Of a DNA stretch of 47,906 bases, positions 35,860 through 43,951 are shown piece by piece; positions within the stretch are counted from its first letter, which is position 1; every line of letters begins with the position of its first letter. The position numbers and the translations under genes are program-made. A model generated the notes under the pieces. The model searched no databases. It saw only the letters and a list, made by a program, of their open reading frames with translations, and was not told the origin of the DNA. Origin of the DNA: Alphaproteobacteria bacterium (GTDB taxonomy: Bacteria; Pseudomonadota; Alphaproteobacteria; Sphingomonadales; Kordiimonadaceae); NCBI GenBank assembly GCA_021774695.1, contig JAJFIU010000010.1, positions 1 to 47,906 of the forward strand. The letters run 5' to 3'.

Positions 35860-38280
35860 GTGGCAGTGGCAAAACAGAGAAAAAAATCAGTAAAAACCAC
35901 GAAATCCAGCGCGAAAGCCACGCTTTTGCCACCTGCTTTTGTGGTTTTTCTCAAGAACAGTGGCTGGCGTTTGTTGGGGGCTGGCTTATTTGTCTTGGCT
36001 GCGGCGGTAATGATTGCGCTCTGGAGTTACAATCCAGCTGACCCGGCGCTAAACACCCAAACATATGCTGAAGTGACAAATTTTCTCGGCGAGTATGGTG
36101 CTATTGTTGCTGATGTGTTGATGCAAACATTGGCGCTGGCGTCTTATTTATTGATTATCCCGTTTTTATTGTGGGGATTGAAGGTTATTCGGCTCAAGTG
36201 GTTGCCGATGTTCTGGCTGAATTTGGCCGCGTTGCCGGTGGGTATAATTTTGCTTGCTGTTGCGCTTAGTGTTTCTGCGCCGGACCCTGATTTTTCAGTG
36301 CAAAGCGGTTACGGCGGTGTTCTCGGCCAGCGGCTCTATTCCATCGTTGTCGAGCTGATGGCCGGGCTGGTGGTACCGCAGTGGGTATACGGCGCGGTGT
36401 TTGTGGCGCTGGGCTTGCCGGTTTATGCCTTTTCCTTTGCCCTTAACAAAGACGAGTGGCGCTCTATCGGGGCGGCCGTTGTGCGAGCCGGCCTGTTCTT
36501 GTGGAATGGCTTGGTCAGTATTCTGGTTGGTGTATGGAACGGCATTATCATTGTGTTTTCTGCAATTTTTCGCCGCTCGGATCATTCAGAAAGCCTGGAA
36601 GACCGGATTGAACCAAGTTCTAAACCTCGTAAGACCAGAAAAGTGGCCGCACCAAAACCAATTAAACAGCCTGCAGTAAAGCGTGTTCTCACTCCGACAA
36701 AAACAAAACGCGGGCAACGAGAAGTTAAAGAAGCGCAAAAGTCGCTCGATTTGGGTGATGGTTCCAATTATCGCTTGCCGCCGCTTGATTTGCTGGCGCC
36801 GCCTCCACCGCCTGAAAAGCTTGGCCGCATTAGCGCCGAGGCGTTGGAGCAGAACGCCCGCATGCTGGAAGGAGTGCTGGACGACTTTGGTGTGCAGGGT
36901 GATGTAAACGATGTTCGCCCGGGTCCGGTGGTAACACTGTACGAACTGGAGCCAGCGCGCGGCGTTAAATCAGCACGAGTTATTGGCCTTGCGGACGATA
37001 TTGCCCGCTCGATGAGTGCAATTTCAGCGCGGGTGGCTGTGGTGCCGGGCCGCAATGCCATTGGTATCGAGCTGCCTAATGTGGACCGCCAAACTGTATT
37101 CCTGCGCGAGCTGCTTGCTTCAAAAGATTTCGAGACAACCAAGGCACGCTTGCCGGTTATTCTCGGTAAAGACATAGGCGGCGAACCGGTGGTTGTTGAT
37201 CTGGCCTCGATGCCGCACTTGTTGGTGGCAGGCACCACCGGCTCGGGTAAATCGGTGGGTGTAAACACCATGATCATGTCGCTGCTCTATAGGCACAGCC
37301 CGGAAACACTGCGCTTCATTATGGTGGACCCCAAAATGCTGGAATTGTCGGTGTACGATGACATTCCCCACCTGCTGACGCCTGTTGTAACCGAATCCAA
37401 AAAAGCGGTTGTAGCCCTCAAGTGGGCAGTGCGTGAAATGGAAGACCGTTATCGCAGCATGTCGAAGCTCGGTGTGCGCAACTTGGCGGCCTTCAATAAG
37501 CGGGTGGAAGAAGCAAACGCCAGCGGCGAGCGGTTGGTGCGTCAGGTTCAAACCGGCTTTGATAAGGAAACCGGTCAGCCTGTCATCGAAGAGCAGGAAT
37601 TTGACTTCATGCCCCTGCCGTTCATTGTGATTGTCATCGATGAGATGGCCGATCTGATGCTGGTGGCAGGCAAAGATGTAGAGGCTACCGTGCAGCGGTT
37701 GGCGCAAATGGCACGAGCGGCAGGTATTCACCTGATTACGGCGACCCAGCGGCCTAGTGTTGACGTTATCACAGGCACTATTAAGGCCAACTTCCCCACT
37801 CGGATCAGCTTTCAGGTAACCAGTAAAATCGATAGCCGCACCATCCTCGGCGAACAGGGCGCAGAACAGCTTCTCGGCATGGGCGATATGCTGTTTATGG
37901 CCGGCGGTGGCCGCATTACCCGGGTACACGGGGCCTTTGTCGATGACGGTGAAGTGGAAGATGTGGTCACTCATCTTAAAAAGCAGGCAGCCCCTGCGTA
38001 TCTCGCCAGTGTTACCGAGGAACCTGAAGAAGGTTTTGACAGTCCGTTCATCCCCGGTCCATCTGACGATGATAGAGAGAAAAGCCTGTATGACAAAGCG
38101 GTGGACATTGTGCTGCGTGACCGGCGGGCCTCAACAAGTTATATCCAGCGCCGCTTGAAGATCGGCTACAATAAAGCCGCGACCCTTATTGAAGATATGG
38201 AATCACAAGGCGTGATAAGTGGGCCCAACCACAAGGGTCAGCGAGAGGTTTTAGTGCCGGAGCGTGAAGAAGAGTTTTGA
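35860..38280 (+). CDS. ftsK: DNA translocase FtsK
   Basis: Septum-located motor that pumps DNA toward dif at division. Four to five N-terminal membrane segments (residues about 25-200), a basic/proline linker, the alpha-beta RecA motor with Walker A GTTGSGKSVGVNT and Walker B VIDEMADLML, and the C-terminal gamma winged helix (YIQRRLKIGYNKAATLIEDMESQG). The 806 aa match other alphaproteobacteria. The start is GTG with AAAGGG upstream. Confidence 0.96.
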   Translation: MAVAKQRKKSVKTTKSSAKATLLPPAFVVFLKNSGWRLLGAGLFVLAAAVMIALWSYNPADPALNTQTYAEVTNFLGEYGAIVADVLMQTLALASYLLIIPFLLWGLKVIRLKWLPMFWLNLAALPVGIILLAVALSVSAPDPDFSVQSGYGGVLGQRLYSIVVELMAGLVVPQWVYGAVFVALGLPVYAFSFALNKDEWRSIGAAVVRAGLFLWNGLVSILVGVWNGIIIVFSAIFRRSDHSESLEDRIEPSSKPRKTRKVAAPKPIKQPAVKRVLTPTKTKRGQREVKEAQKSLDLGDGSNYRLPPLDLLAPPPPPEKLGRISAEALEQNARMLEGVLDDFGVQGDVNDVRPGPVVTLYELEPARGVKSARVIGLADDIARSMSAISARVAVVPGRNAIGIELPNVDRQTVFLRELLASKDFETTKARLPVILGKDIGGEPVVVDLASMPHLLVAGTTGSGKSVGVNTMIMSLLYRHSPETLRFIMVDPKMLELSVYDDIPHLLTPVVTESKKAVVALKWAVREMEDRYRSMSKLGVRNLAAFNKRVEEANASGERLVRQVQTGFDKETGQPVIEEQEFDFMPLPFIVIVIDEMADLMLVAGKDVEATVQRLAQMARAAGIHLITATQRPSVDVITGTIKANFPTRISFQVTSKIDSRTILGEQGAEQLLGMGDMLFMAGGGRITRVHGAFVDDGEVEDVVTHLKKQAAPAYLASVTEEPEEGFDSPFIPGPSDDDREKSLYDKAVDIVLRDRRASTSYIQRRLKIGYNKAATLIEDMESQGVISGPNHKGQREVLVPEREEEF

Positions 38281-38356
38281 CGACCGAGAAAACGGCAGGC
38301 TTGAAAAATAAGTGGTTGCCACAAAGTAGCCGTATAAAAAATCGATAACGACAGAC

Positions 38357-39061
38357 ATGAGAAAAACCCCGATGCGCTTAACCTTGAAGATATTGTTGGT
38401 TGCCGCCAGTTTGCTGGTGATCCCAAGCGCGTTCGCGCAGGAAAAATCCCTGCCTTTGCCACCGCTTGAAGAACAAAACATTTCCGAAGACACATCGCTC
38501 AAGGCGTTTGGTCAAATTCAGGCCTATTTTGATACCGTTAAAAGCCTAGAGGCCAAATTTTACCAGCGGGCGCCAGACGGCGCAGTAACTGGTGGTAAAT
38601 TGTCTATGGCAAGGCCAGGTAAAATCAGATTTGACTATGAGGGCGAGGTGCCGTTTCTGGTGGTTGCAGACGGTAAAACGCTTAGCTTCATTGATTATGA
38701 AATTGGGCAGGTAACCCGGTGGCCAGTGGCAGATACCCCGCTGCGTGCATTGCTTGGTAGCTCTACGGATTTGGCCAGCATCGGAGCAAACATTGAATTA
38801 GCCCCGGGCGGCCTCAAAGGCCTTATGGCGTTGCATGCCACCGATGTTGACAAGCCTGAACTTGGTAGTATCACGGTTTACTTTGAAGAAACGCCAAACG
38901 CCGAAGAAAAACTGCGACTGCTAAGTTGGGCGGTAATAGATGCACAAGGCCAGCTTACAACCGTAGAACTGACAGACGAAGAAGTGAATGTGGAATTTGC
39001 CGCAAAGCTCTGGGAGTTTGATGATCCACGCGGGTTGGCAAAACGCCGCCGTCCACGATAA
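38357..39061 (+). CDS. lolA: Outer-membrane lipoprotein carrier protein LolA
   Basis: Periplasmic chaperone carrying lipoproteins from LolCDE to the outer membrane. Signal peptide ends FAQ near residue 28; the mature part has the LolA pattern YFDTVKSLEAKFYQRAPDG, RPGKIRFDYEG and VADGKTLSFIDYE. The 234 aa are normal. An alternative ATG lies five codons in (38372). ftsK-lolA-xth is a common order in this class. Confidence 0.92.
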   Translation: MRKTPMRLTLKILLVAASLLVIPSAFAQEKSLPLPPLEEQNISEDTSLKAFGQIQAYFDTVKSLEAKFYQRAPDGAVTGGKLSMARPGKIRFDYEGEVPFLVVADGKTLSFIDYEIGQVTRWPVADTPLRALLGSSTDLASIGANIELAPGGLKGLMALHATDVDKPELGSITVYFEETPNAEEKLRLLSWAVIDAQGQLTTVELTDEEVNVEFAAKLWEFDDPRGLAKRRRPR

Positions 39062-39113
39062 AGCCCCAGTTAGATTATGATAACGGCCTTCCATTAGCCC
39101 CTCTTATTTTTTC

Positions 39114-39160
39114 TCCGCATATTTCAAGTTTGTACACAGCCGAAAGCGGCGATATGCGGA
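39114..39160. other. Nested inverted repeat between lolA and the 198-aa gene
   Basis: TCCGCATAT (39114-39122) pairs perfectly with ATATGCGGA (39152-39160); inside lies a second perfect hairpin GCCG-AAAG-CGGC (39139-39150). It may end the lolA transcript or form part of a structured leader, since no T run follows directly. Confidence 0.55.
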
Positions 39161-39217
39161 CTGGCATTCTTTTGCTATCTGAACTAAATATCACGATACC
39201 TCTTATAATCTCTATGG

Positions 39218-39814
39218 ATGCGTGACCGGATGGACTTAGATTCTGATATCGACGATTTGATGGAAGACTTCCCCAGTCTGAAAAGCGTTGCACCATTTTT
39301 GGCGCTTGCAAGCGAAGTGCGTTGGTTTCGGGCACTGGGAGAGGCACCGGATGTTCATAGTTTAAGGCTGGCGCGCGAATATGCTGCTACGCTGGGTTTT
39401 CCAGACGCTGAACCTGCCTTTTTGCCTGACTGGGAAGATGCAGCTGCCGCGGCAGAAAACACAGATTTCAACAGTCCGGCTTGGGAAGCGGAAGAGCAAT
39501 TGCGCGCCGTCCTCACCGACGAAGTATTGTTGGCGCTTGACCCTGATACCCTGGACATGGTGATGACCCATACGGCGCAGGCAATTACCGAAACTATTGA
39601 GGATGCAGCCAAAGAAGCTGCTGAGTTTCTGCGTATCGACGATGAAATGTTTGTGCGCGCCATTTCGGGTGCAGCAGCGCAGGCCTGTTACCAGGCGGCG
39701 CTGGTTGGCATGGCCGGCGGGGAAGAAGATCACCCGCTTGTTTACCGTTTCCAGCTCTTTGAAAAAGGCCACTGGCCAATCGGCATCATCGGCAATAGCT
39801 TTTTAATTTTTTAA
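39218..39814 (+). CDS. Unrecognised acidic protein
   Basis: A 198-aa protein that I do not recognise. It is strongly acidic, with runs such as DLDSDIDDLMEDFP, EAEEQLRAVLTDEV and EDAAKEAAEF; the predicted secondary structure looks mainly helical, ending with a hydrophobic GIIGNSFLIF. No signal peptide, membrane segment or metal motif. A TATAAT at 39204 is so near the ATG that the message could be nearly leaderless; a second ATG lies at 39230. Coding bias looks like that of its neighbours lolA and xth, so it is probably a real gene. Confidence 0.65.
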   Translation: MRDRMDLDSDIDDLMEDFPSLKSVAPFLALASEVRWFRALGEAPDVHSLRLAREYAATLGFPDAEPAFLPDWEDAAAAAENTDFNSPAWEAEEQLRAVLTDEVLLALDPDTLDMVMTHTAQAITETIEDAAKEAAEFLRIDDEMFVRAISGAAAQACYQAALVGMAGGEEDHPLVYRFQLFEKGHWPIGIIGNSFLIF

Positions 39815-39857
39815 CCAATATAGCGTGCCGGTTAGACTGGTGCGTTTAGGGGGATTT

Positions 39858-40640
39858 ATGCGCATCATTACCTGGAACATCAATTCTGTGCGCGCACGCG
39901 TGGATATCGTCAAACAGTTGGTCGAAACCTACGATCCGGATGTTTTGTGCCTGCAGGAAACCAAGGTCCAGGACCATATGTTTCCGACCGGGTTTTTTGA
40001 AGAAATTGGTATGCCTCATCTAGCTATCCACGGTCAAAAAAGCTACCACGGCGTTGCCACGGCTGCAAAAGCCCCTTTTGCCGACAGCTTTAAAATTGAC
40101 TGGTGCCAAAAGGGTGACGCCCGCCATATTGCGATCAAGCTGGAAAACGGCGTAACCGTCCATAATTTTTATGTGCCCGCTGGCGGAGACGAGGCCAACC
40201 CAGAGGTCAACGATAAATTTGCCCACAAATTACAGTTTATTGACGAGATGACAAAATGGTCTGCTGACCTTAGTGACCCCTGCGTGCTTGTAGGCGACCT
40301 GAACATTGCGCCGCACCCGGACGATGTATGGGACCATAAAAAATTATTGAAGGTGGTTTCTCACACGCCGATTGAAACCGACGGCATGATGAACATAATC
40401 GATGCGCACGGCTGGGTAGATGTGATGCGTGAAATTACGCCTCTACCGGAAAAACTGTTTAGCTGGTGGTCTTACCGGGCGAAAGACTGGTCTGTGGCAA
40501 ACAAGGGCCGCAGGCTTGATCATGTGTGGGTCAGCCCCACCTTACGGGCTGCGCCGACCCATATGGAAGTGGCGCGCGAGGCGCGTGGCTGGGTAAAACC
40601 TTCAGACCACGCGCCGGTTATTGTTGATTTCGACTTTTAG
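39858..40640 (+). CDS. xth: Exodeoxyribonuclease III
   Basis: AP endonuclease/3' exonuclease of the EEP family. It begins MRIITWNINSVRAR (Asn), LQETK (metal-binding Glu), then HNFYVPAGGDEANPEVNDK, VGDLNIAPHPDDVWD and the C-terminal RLDHVWVS ... PSDHAPV. I chose the ATG at 39858 with AGGGGGA just upstream (260 aa, family length). It faces the response regulator gene across 12 bp. Confidence 0.94.
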   Translation: MRIITWNINSVRARVDIVKQLVETYDPDVLCLQETKVQDHMFPTGFFEEIGMPHLAIHGQKSYHGVATAAKAPFADSFKIDWCQKGDARHIAIKLENGVTVHNFYVPAGGDEANPEVNDKFAHKLQFIDEMTKWSADLSDPCVLVGDLNIAPHPDDVWDHKKLLKVVSHTPIETDGMMNIIDAHGWVDVMREITPLPEKLFSWWSYRAKDWSVANKGRRLDHVWVSPTLRAAPTHMEVAREARGWVKPSDHAPVIVDFDF

Positions 40641-40652
40641 AACCTGCGTAGA

Positions 40653-41348
40653 CTACCCATTCAGCCCCTGCAGGCTGTAACCGCCGGGTTCGGTCACCAA
40701 TATACGAGACGCGCCGGTTTCCACTTCTATTTTCTGGCGCAGCCGGTAAACGTGAGTTTCCAGCGTGTGGGTAGTGACGCCCGAATTATAGCCCCAAACT
40801 TCTGTCAGCAGTTCTTCACGGCCCACGGCTTTACCGCCTGCGCGGTAGAGATATTTCAGAATGTTAGTTTCTTTTTCGGTCAGGCGTACTTTTTGGCCCG
40901 TTGTGCGGTCTTCCAGAATTTTTGCCGAAGGTTGAAACAAGTATGGCCCCACATCAAAGGTGGCGTCTTCGCTTTGCTCATACTGGCGAAAATGAGCGCG
41001 GATGCGCGCCAAAAGCACAGTGAAGCTGAAAGGCTTGGTTACATAATCATTGGCGCCAGCATCTAGCCCCAGCACAGTATCTGCTTCAGTGACGTTGCCG
41101 GTGAGCATAATAATCGGCACTGTAATGCCATTTTTGCGAATGCGTTTGCACAGCTCGCGCCCGTCCATGTCCGGTAGGCCAACATCAAGGATGATCATAT
41201 CAACTTGATTGTCGGCGAGAAATGCCAGTGCGTCCCCAGCGGTGCCGCGTTCCTCTGTGGAAAATTCTTCGTAAAGCGCCAATTGGTCGGCAAGGCCCTC
41301 GCGCAAATCTACATCATCGTCAACCAGCAGTAATTTTCTTCCAGACAT
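40653..41348 (-). CDS. OmpR-family response regulator without adjacent kinase (CenR-like?)
   Basis: Receiver domain with D55 (MIILDVGLPDMDG), Thr in MLTGN and Lys in VTKPFS, followed by a winged-helix output domain with LTEKETNILKYLYRAGGKAVGREELL and THTLETHVYRLRQKIE. No histidine kinase lies nearby. The position beside xth, ftsK and lolA suggests the alphaproteobacterial envelope regulator CenR/OtpR, but I base that on context only. 231 aa, apparently complete. Confidence 0.9.
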   Translation of the reverse strand: MSGRKLLLVDDDVDLREGLADQLALYEEFSTEERGTAGDALAFLADNQVDMIILDVGLPDMDGRELCKRIRKNGITVPIIMLTGNVTEADTVLGLDAGANDYVTKPFSFTVLLARIRAHFRQYEQSEDATFDVGPYLFQPSAKILEDRTTGQKVRLTEKETNILKYLYRAGGKAVGREELLTEVWGYNSGVTTHTLETHVYRLRQKIEVETGASRILVTEPGGYSLQGLNG

Positions 41349-41416
41349 TTAAAAACCCCATATGCAATAAATTAAATAAACAGCGCTCTATCACTCAAAA
41401 AAAATTGCCGCCTGTT

Positions 41417-41445
41417 TTGGTTTGCGGCACTGCGGCCTATATAAT
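41417..41445 (+). promoter_or_regulatory. Candidate sigma-70 promoter of ribA
   Basis: TTGGTT at 41417-41422, 17-bp spacer, then a perfect TATAAT at 41440-41445. Transcription would start near 41452 and make a leader of about 110 nt that contains the nested hairpin at 41473-41513. Confidence 0.55.
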
Positions 41446-41472
41446 GATCATTGACAGTATATCTTATCACGG

Positions 41473-41513
41473 TCTGTCACAATTGTTTGATTGAAACGAG
41501 AGGCTGTGACAGA
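41473..41513 (+). ncRNA. Structured leader element upstream of ribA
   Basis: TCTGTCACA (41473-41481) pairs perfectly with TGTGACAGA (41505-41513). Inside, TTGTTT (41483-41488) pairs with AAACGA (41494-41499) with one U-G wobble, leaving a GATTG loop and a one-sided GAGGC internal loop. It does not match the FMN riboswitch consensus. A protein-binding dyad is an alternative reading. Confidence 0.5.
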
Positions 41514-41560
41514 ACAACCAAGATAGTTTACGACCCCGAGTGTTTGATAGATCGGCCAGA

Positions 41561-42652
41561 ATGGAAAACAACACCAACCTTCTCGCGCTTGAGCGTGCTG
41601 CATCTGACCTTCGTCGGGGTCAGCCGGTTGTTGTTGAGCACGAAGGAGCAGCGCTGTTGGTTATGGCGCTGGAACAGGCCAACCTTGCCACTGTGGCCGC
41701 CTTTGATGCTATTGCTGGCGATAGCTTTCTGATCTTGACCAATAACAGGGCAACTGCGCTCAAAGTTGCGGGCAAGGGTTGGTCAGTGGTGCGACTTGCG
41801 CGCCCAGCTTGGTTTGAGCCCGCGGACATGGTTGCGGTTGCAGACCCCACTCTTGATTTGGCAACGCCGCTTAAGGGGCCATTCGCGCGGATTGACCACG
41901 CTGAAACACCGCTGGATAAGGCGGCAGTTAAGCTGGCTAAATGGTCGCATATGCTGCCGGCGGTGTTGGTAGCTTCCGTTGAAACCAATGCAACAGCATT
42001 GGCACAGGCGGATTTGCTGACAGTGTCTGCGGCTATGGTTAACGATGCCGATATTCAACAAGCCGCCGCACTTGAGAAAGTGGCATCTGCACGGGTGCCT
42101 CTAGCTGGTGCTGAAAACACACGGCTGATTGCTTTCAGGCCGTCAGTTGGCGGCGTTGAGCATATTGCGATACAAATCGGAGACCCGCCTAGGGGAAAAC
42201 CGGTTCTGGTTCGGGTCCACAGCGAATGTTTCACAGGTGATCTTTTGGGGTCTTTGAAATGTGACTGCGGCGAACAGCTGAAAGGGTCCGTTAAAGCCAT
42301 CAGTGAGGCTGGGGGCGGGCTGGTTCTGTATATGGCGCAGGAAGGTCGTGGTATCGGCTTGGTGTCAAAGCTCAAGGCGTATGCGCTGCAGGATCAGGGT
42401 TATGATACCGTTGACGCGAATACGCGGCTTGGCTTTGATGTTGATGAGCGCGTTTTCGCACCAGCCGCTGAAATGCTCAGGAAGCTTGGTTTCCAGAAAG
42501 TACGGTTGATGACCAACAACCCGCTGAAGGTTGAAGGGCTACAATCGTTTGGCGTCGACGTTGTTGAACGAGTTAGCCATGCTTTCCCTTCTAACCCTCA
42601 CAACGAACACTATCTGGCGACCAAAAAAACCCGCACCGGCCATATTCTTTAG
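41561..42652 (+). CDS. ribA: GTP cyclohydrolase II with degenerate RibB-like domain
   Basis: First enzyme of riboflavin synthesis, converting GTP to the diaminopyrimidine precursor. The C-terminal half is complete: VRVHSECFTGDLLGSLKCDCGEQL holds the zinc cysteines, and MAQEGRGIGLVSKL and TNNPLKVEGL follow. Residues 1-150 resemble DHBP synthase (RibB), but the RExEGD catalytic motif reads VEHEGAALL, so that half should be inactive. I use the ATG at 41561 (363 aa); GTG at 41540 is possible. The upstream leader holds a nested hairpin. Confidence 0.9.
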   Translation: MENNTNLLALERAASDLRRGQPVVVEHEGAALLVMALEQANLATVAAFDAIAGDSFLILTNNRATALKVAGKGWSVVRLARPAWFEPADMVAVADPTLDLATPLKGPFARIDHAETPLDKAAVKLAKWSHMLPAVLVASVETNATALAQADLLTVSAAMVNDADIQQAAALEKVASARVPLAGAENTRLIAFRPSVGGVEHIAIQIGDPPRGKPVLVRVHSECFTGDLLGSLKCDCGEQLKGSVKAISEAGGGLVLYMAQEGRGIGLVSKLKAYALQDQGYDTVDANTRLGFDVDERVFAPAAEMLRKLGFQKVRLMTNNPLKVEGLQSFGVDVVERVSHAFPSNPHNEHYLATKKTRTGHIL

Positions 42653-42654
42653 CG

Positions 42655-43176
42655 ATGCAAACGTGGCAAGTATCACAGGATAATGCTGACGGGCGGCGTG
42701 GTCGCATTGTTGGGCCACTTCTCGATGCCCCTTGTGCGCTCGGGCTTGCGGGTGTAGTGGGCGCTGCACAAAAAAAAGAAGGCGACGGAAAAACCCCTAC
42801 GGGCACCTATCCGCTCCGGCGTGTTTTTTATCGGCCCGACAAAATGGCTGCGCCGGTTTGCGCGTTGGATGTTATATCTATTTCTCCGGAATTTGGCTGG
42901 TGCGATGACCCGTCTAGCCCAGATTATAATAAATTGGTTCGACTGCCATTTGGCGCCTCACACGAAAAAATGTGGCGCGACGATACACTTTACGACCTTG
43001 TTTTGGTGATTGGGCACAATGATGATCCGCCCATGTCAGGCTTGGGCAGTGCGATATTTGTCCATATAGCCAAAGATGGTTTTGAGCCAACTGAAGGCTG
43101 CATCGCACTCACCGAACCAGTGCTTTTAACTCTTTTAAGGGCAGTGAGGCCCGGCGACCAGCTGAAAATTGGCTAA
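42655..43176 (+). CDS. L,D-transpeptidase (YkuD) family protein
   Basis: Cysteine transpeptidase domain that acts on peptidoglycan or on outer-membrane protein links. The YkuD catalytic set is visible: H137 in FVHIAKDG and C149 in EPTEGCIAL. The N-terminal KEGDGKTPTGTYPL is typical of this subfamily. At 173 aa it has no clear signal peptide, which is odd for a periplasmic enzyme. It starts 2 bp after the ribA stop and overlaps yggS by 4 bp tail to tail. Confidence 0.86.
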   Translation: MQTWQVSQDNADGRRGRIVGPLLDAPCALGLAGVVGAAQKKEGDGKTPTGTYPLRRVFYRPDKMAAPVCALDVISISPEFGWCDDPSSPDYNKLVRLPFGASHEKMWRDDTLYDLVLVIGHNDDPPMSGLGSAIFVHIAKDGFEPTEGCIALTEPVLLTLLRAVRPGDQLKIG

Positions 43177-43844
43177 CTATATTTTCTATCGCCGAAAATA
43201 GCGGTGCCGACGCGAATGTCCGTGGCCCCCATGGCTGCGGCAAGGGCGTAATCGTTGCTCATGCCCATTGATAAATGCTTCAGGTTCAATTGTTTTGCCA
43301 GTTTTTTTAGGAGCGCGAAATGCAGCGAGGGGTCGTCGTCAGACGGCGGAATGCACATCAATCCGTGCACATTTAGGCCCAGCTTTTGACAGGCCTCTAG
43401 CAGCTCTGGCAGGGCGCTTGCCATGACACCGCCTTTTTGTTCCTCAGCGCCTGTGTTGACTTGAAGATAAACGGGCAATTGCCGGTTCTGGGCGGTCATT
43501 TCTTTTGCCAATGCTTTGGCGAGTTTAACCCGGTCCACTGACTGGATTTCGTCAAATAACTCAACTGCTTTGGCGGCCTTGTTGGTTTGTAAGCTGCCGA
43601 TTAGATGCAGTTTGATATCTAGATATTGAGCTTTTAACTCAATCCACCGCTCTTCAGCCTCCTGCACCCGGTTTTCACCGAAGTTTCGTTGTCCGGCTTC
43701 AAGCGCGGCGATCACACGTTCCTTAGGTTGTACCTTGGATACCGCCAGCAGGCGCGGGGTCGCCGTTGCTACGCCGGCATGGTCGCACATTCGCGCAATC
43801 TCGGTGTGTACGGTATTGATATTATCAGCGATCGAATGGGTCAT
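43173..43844 (-). CDS. yggS: YggS-family pyridoxal phosphate homeostasis protein
   Basis: PLP-binding protein of the alanine-racemase-like barrel fold (PLPBP/ProSC) that controls B6 and amino acid pools; no enzymatic activity is known. The Schiff-base lysine is K37 in LLAVSKVQP, and GQRNFGENRVQEA and GLMCIPPSDDDPSLHF follow. 223 aa, full length. Just upstream of its start is a short tandem repeat tract. Confidence 0.92.
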   Translation of the reverse strand: MTHSIADNINTVHTEIARMCDHAGVATATPRLLAVSKVQPKERVIAALEAGQRNFGENRVQEAEERWIELKAQYLDIKLHLIGSLQTNKAAKAVELFDEIQSVDRVKLAKALAKEMTAQNRQLPVYLQVNTGAEEQKGGVMASALPELLEACQKLGLNVHGLMCIPPSDDDPSLHFALLKKLAKQLNLKHLSMGMSNDYALAAAMGATDIRVGTAIFGDRKYS

Positions 43845-43851
43845 GGTTGCG

Positions 43852-43900
43852 TCTCTGGTGTTTCTCTGGTGTTTCTCAGGTTTTCTCTGGTGTTTCTCAT
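43852..43900. repeat. Short tandem repeat upstream of yggS
   Basis: Four and a half units of an 11-bp motif (TCTCTGGTGTT), the third unit altered to TCTCAGGTTT. It covers the probable yggS leader, so changes in copy number could alter expression. Confidence 0.75.
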
Positions 43901-43951
43901 CTAGCAGTGAACCGCTTTGGCTATCTACCTGCTATGTGATAGGAAACGCAG

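Noticed and set aside
37120..37974. 284-aa open frame antisense to ftsK
   Set aside because: His-rich, low-complexity translation with no start signal; a shadow of the ftsK motor domain.
41446..41560. FMN riboswitch upstream of ribA
   Set aside because: The conserved AGGGTGAAATTCCC-type core and multi-stem junction are absent; only a nested hairpin is seen.
43852..43900. CRISPR array
   Set aside because: Units are 11 bp with no spacers; no cas genes are nearby.
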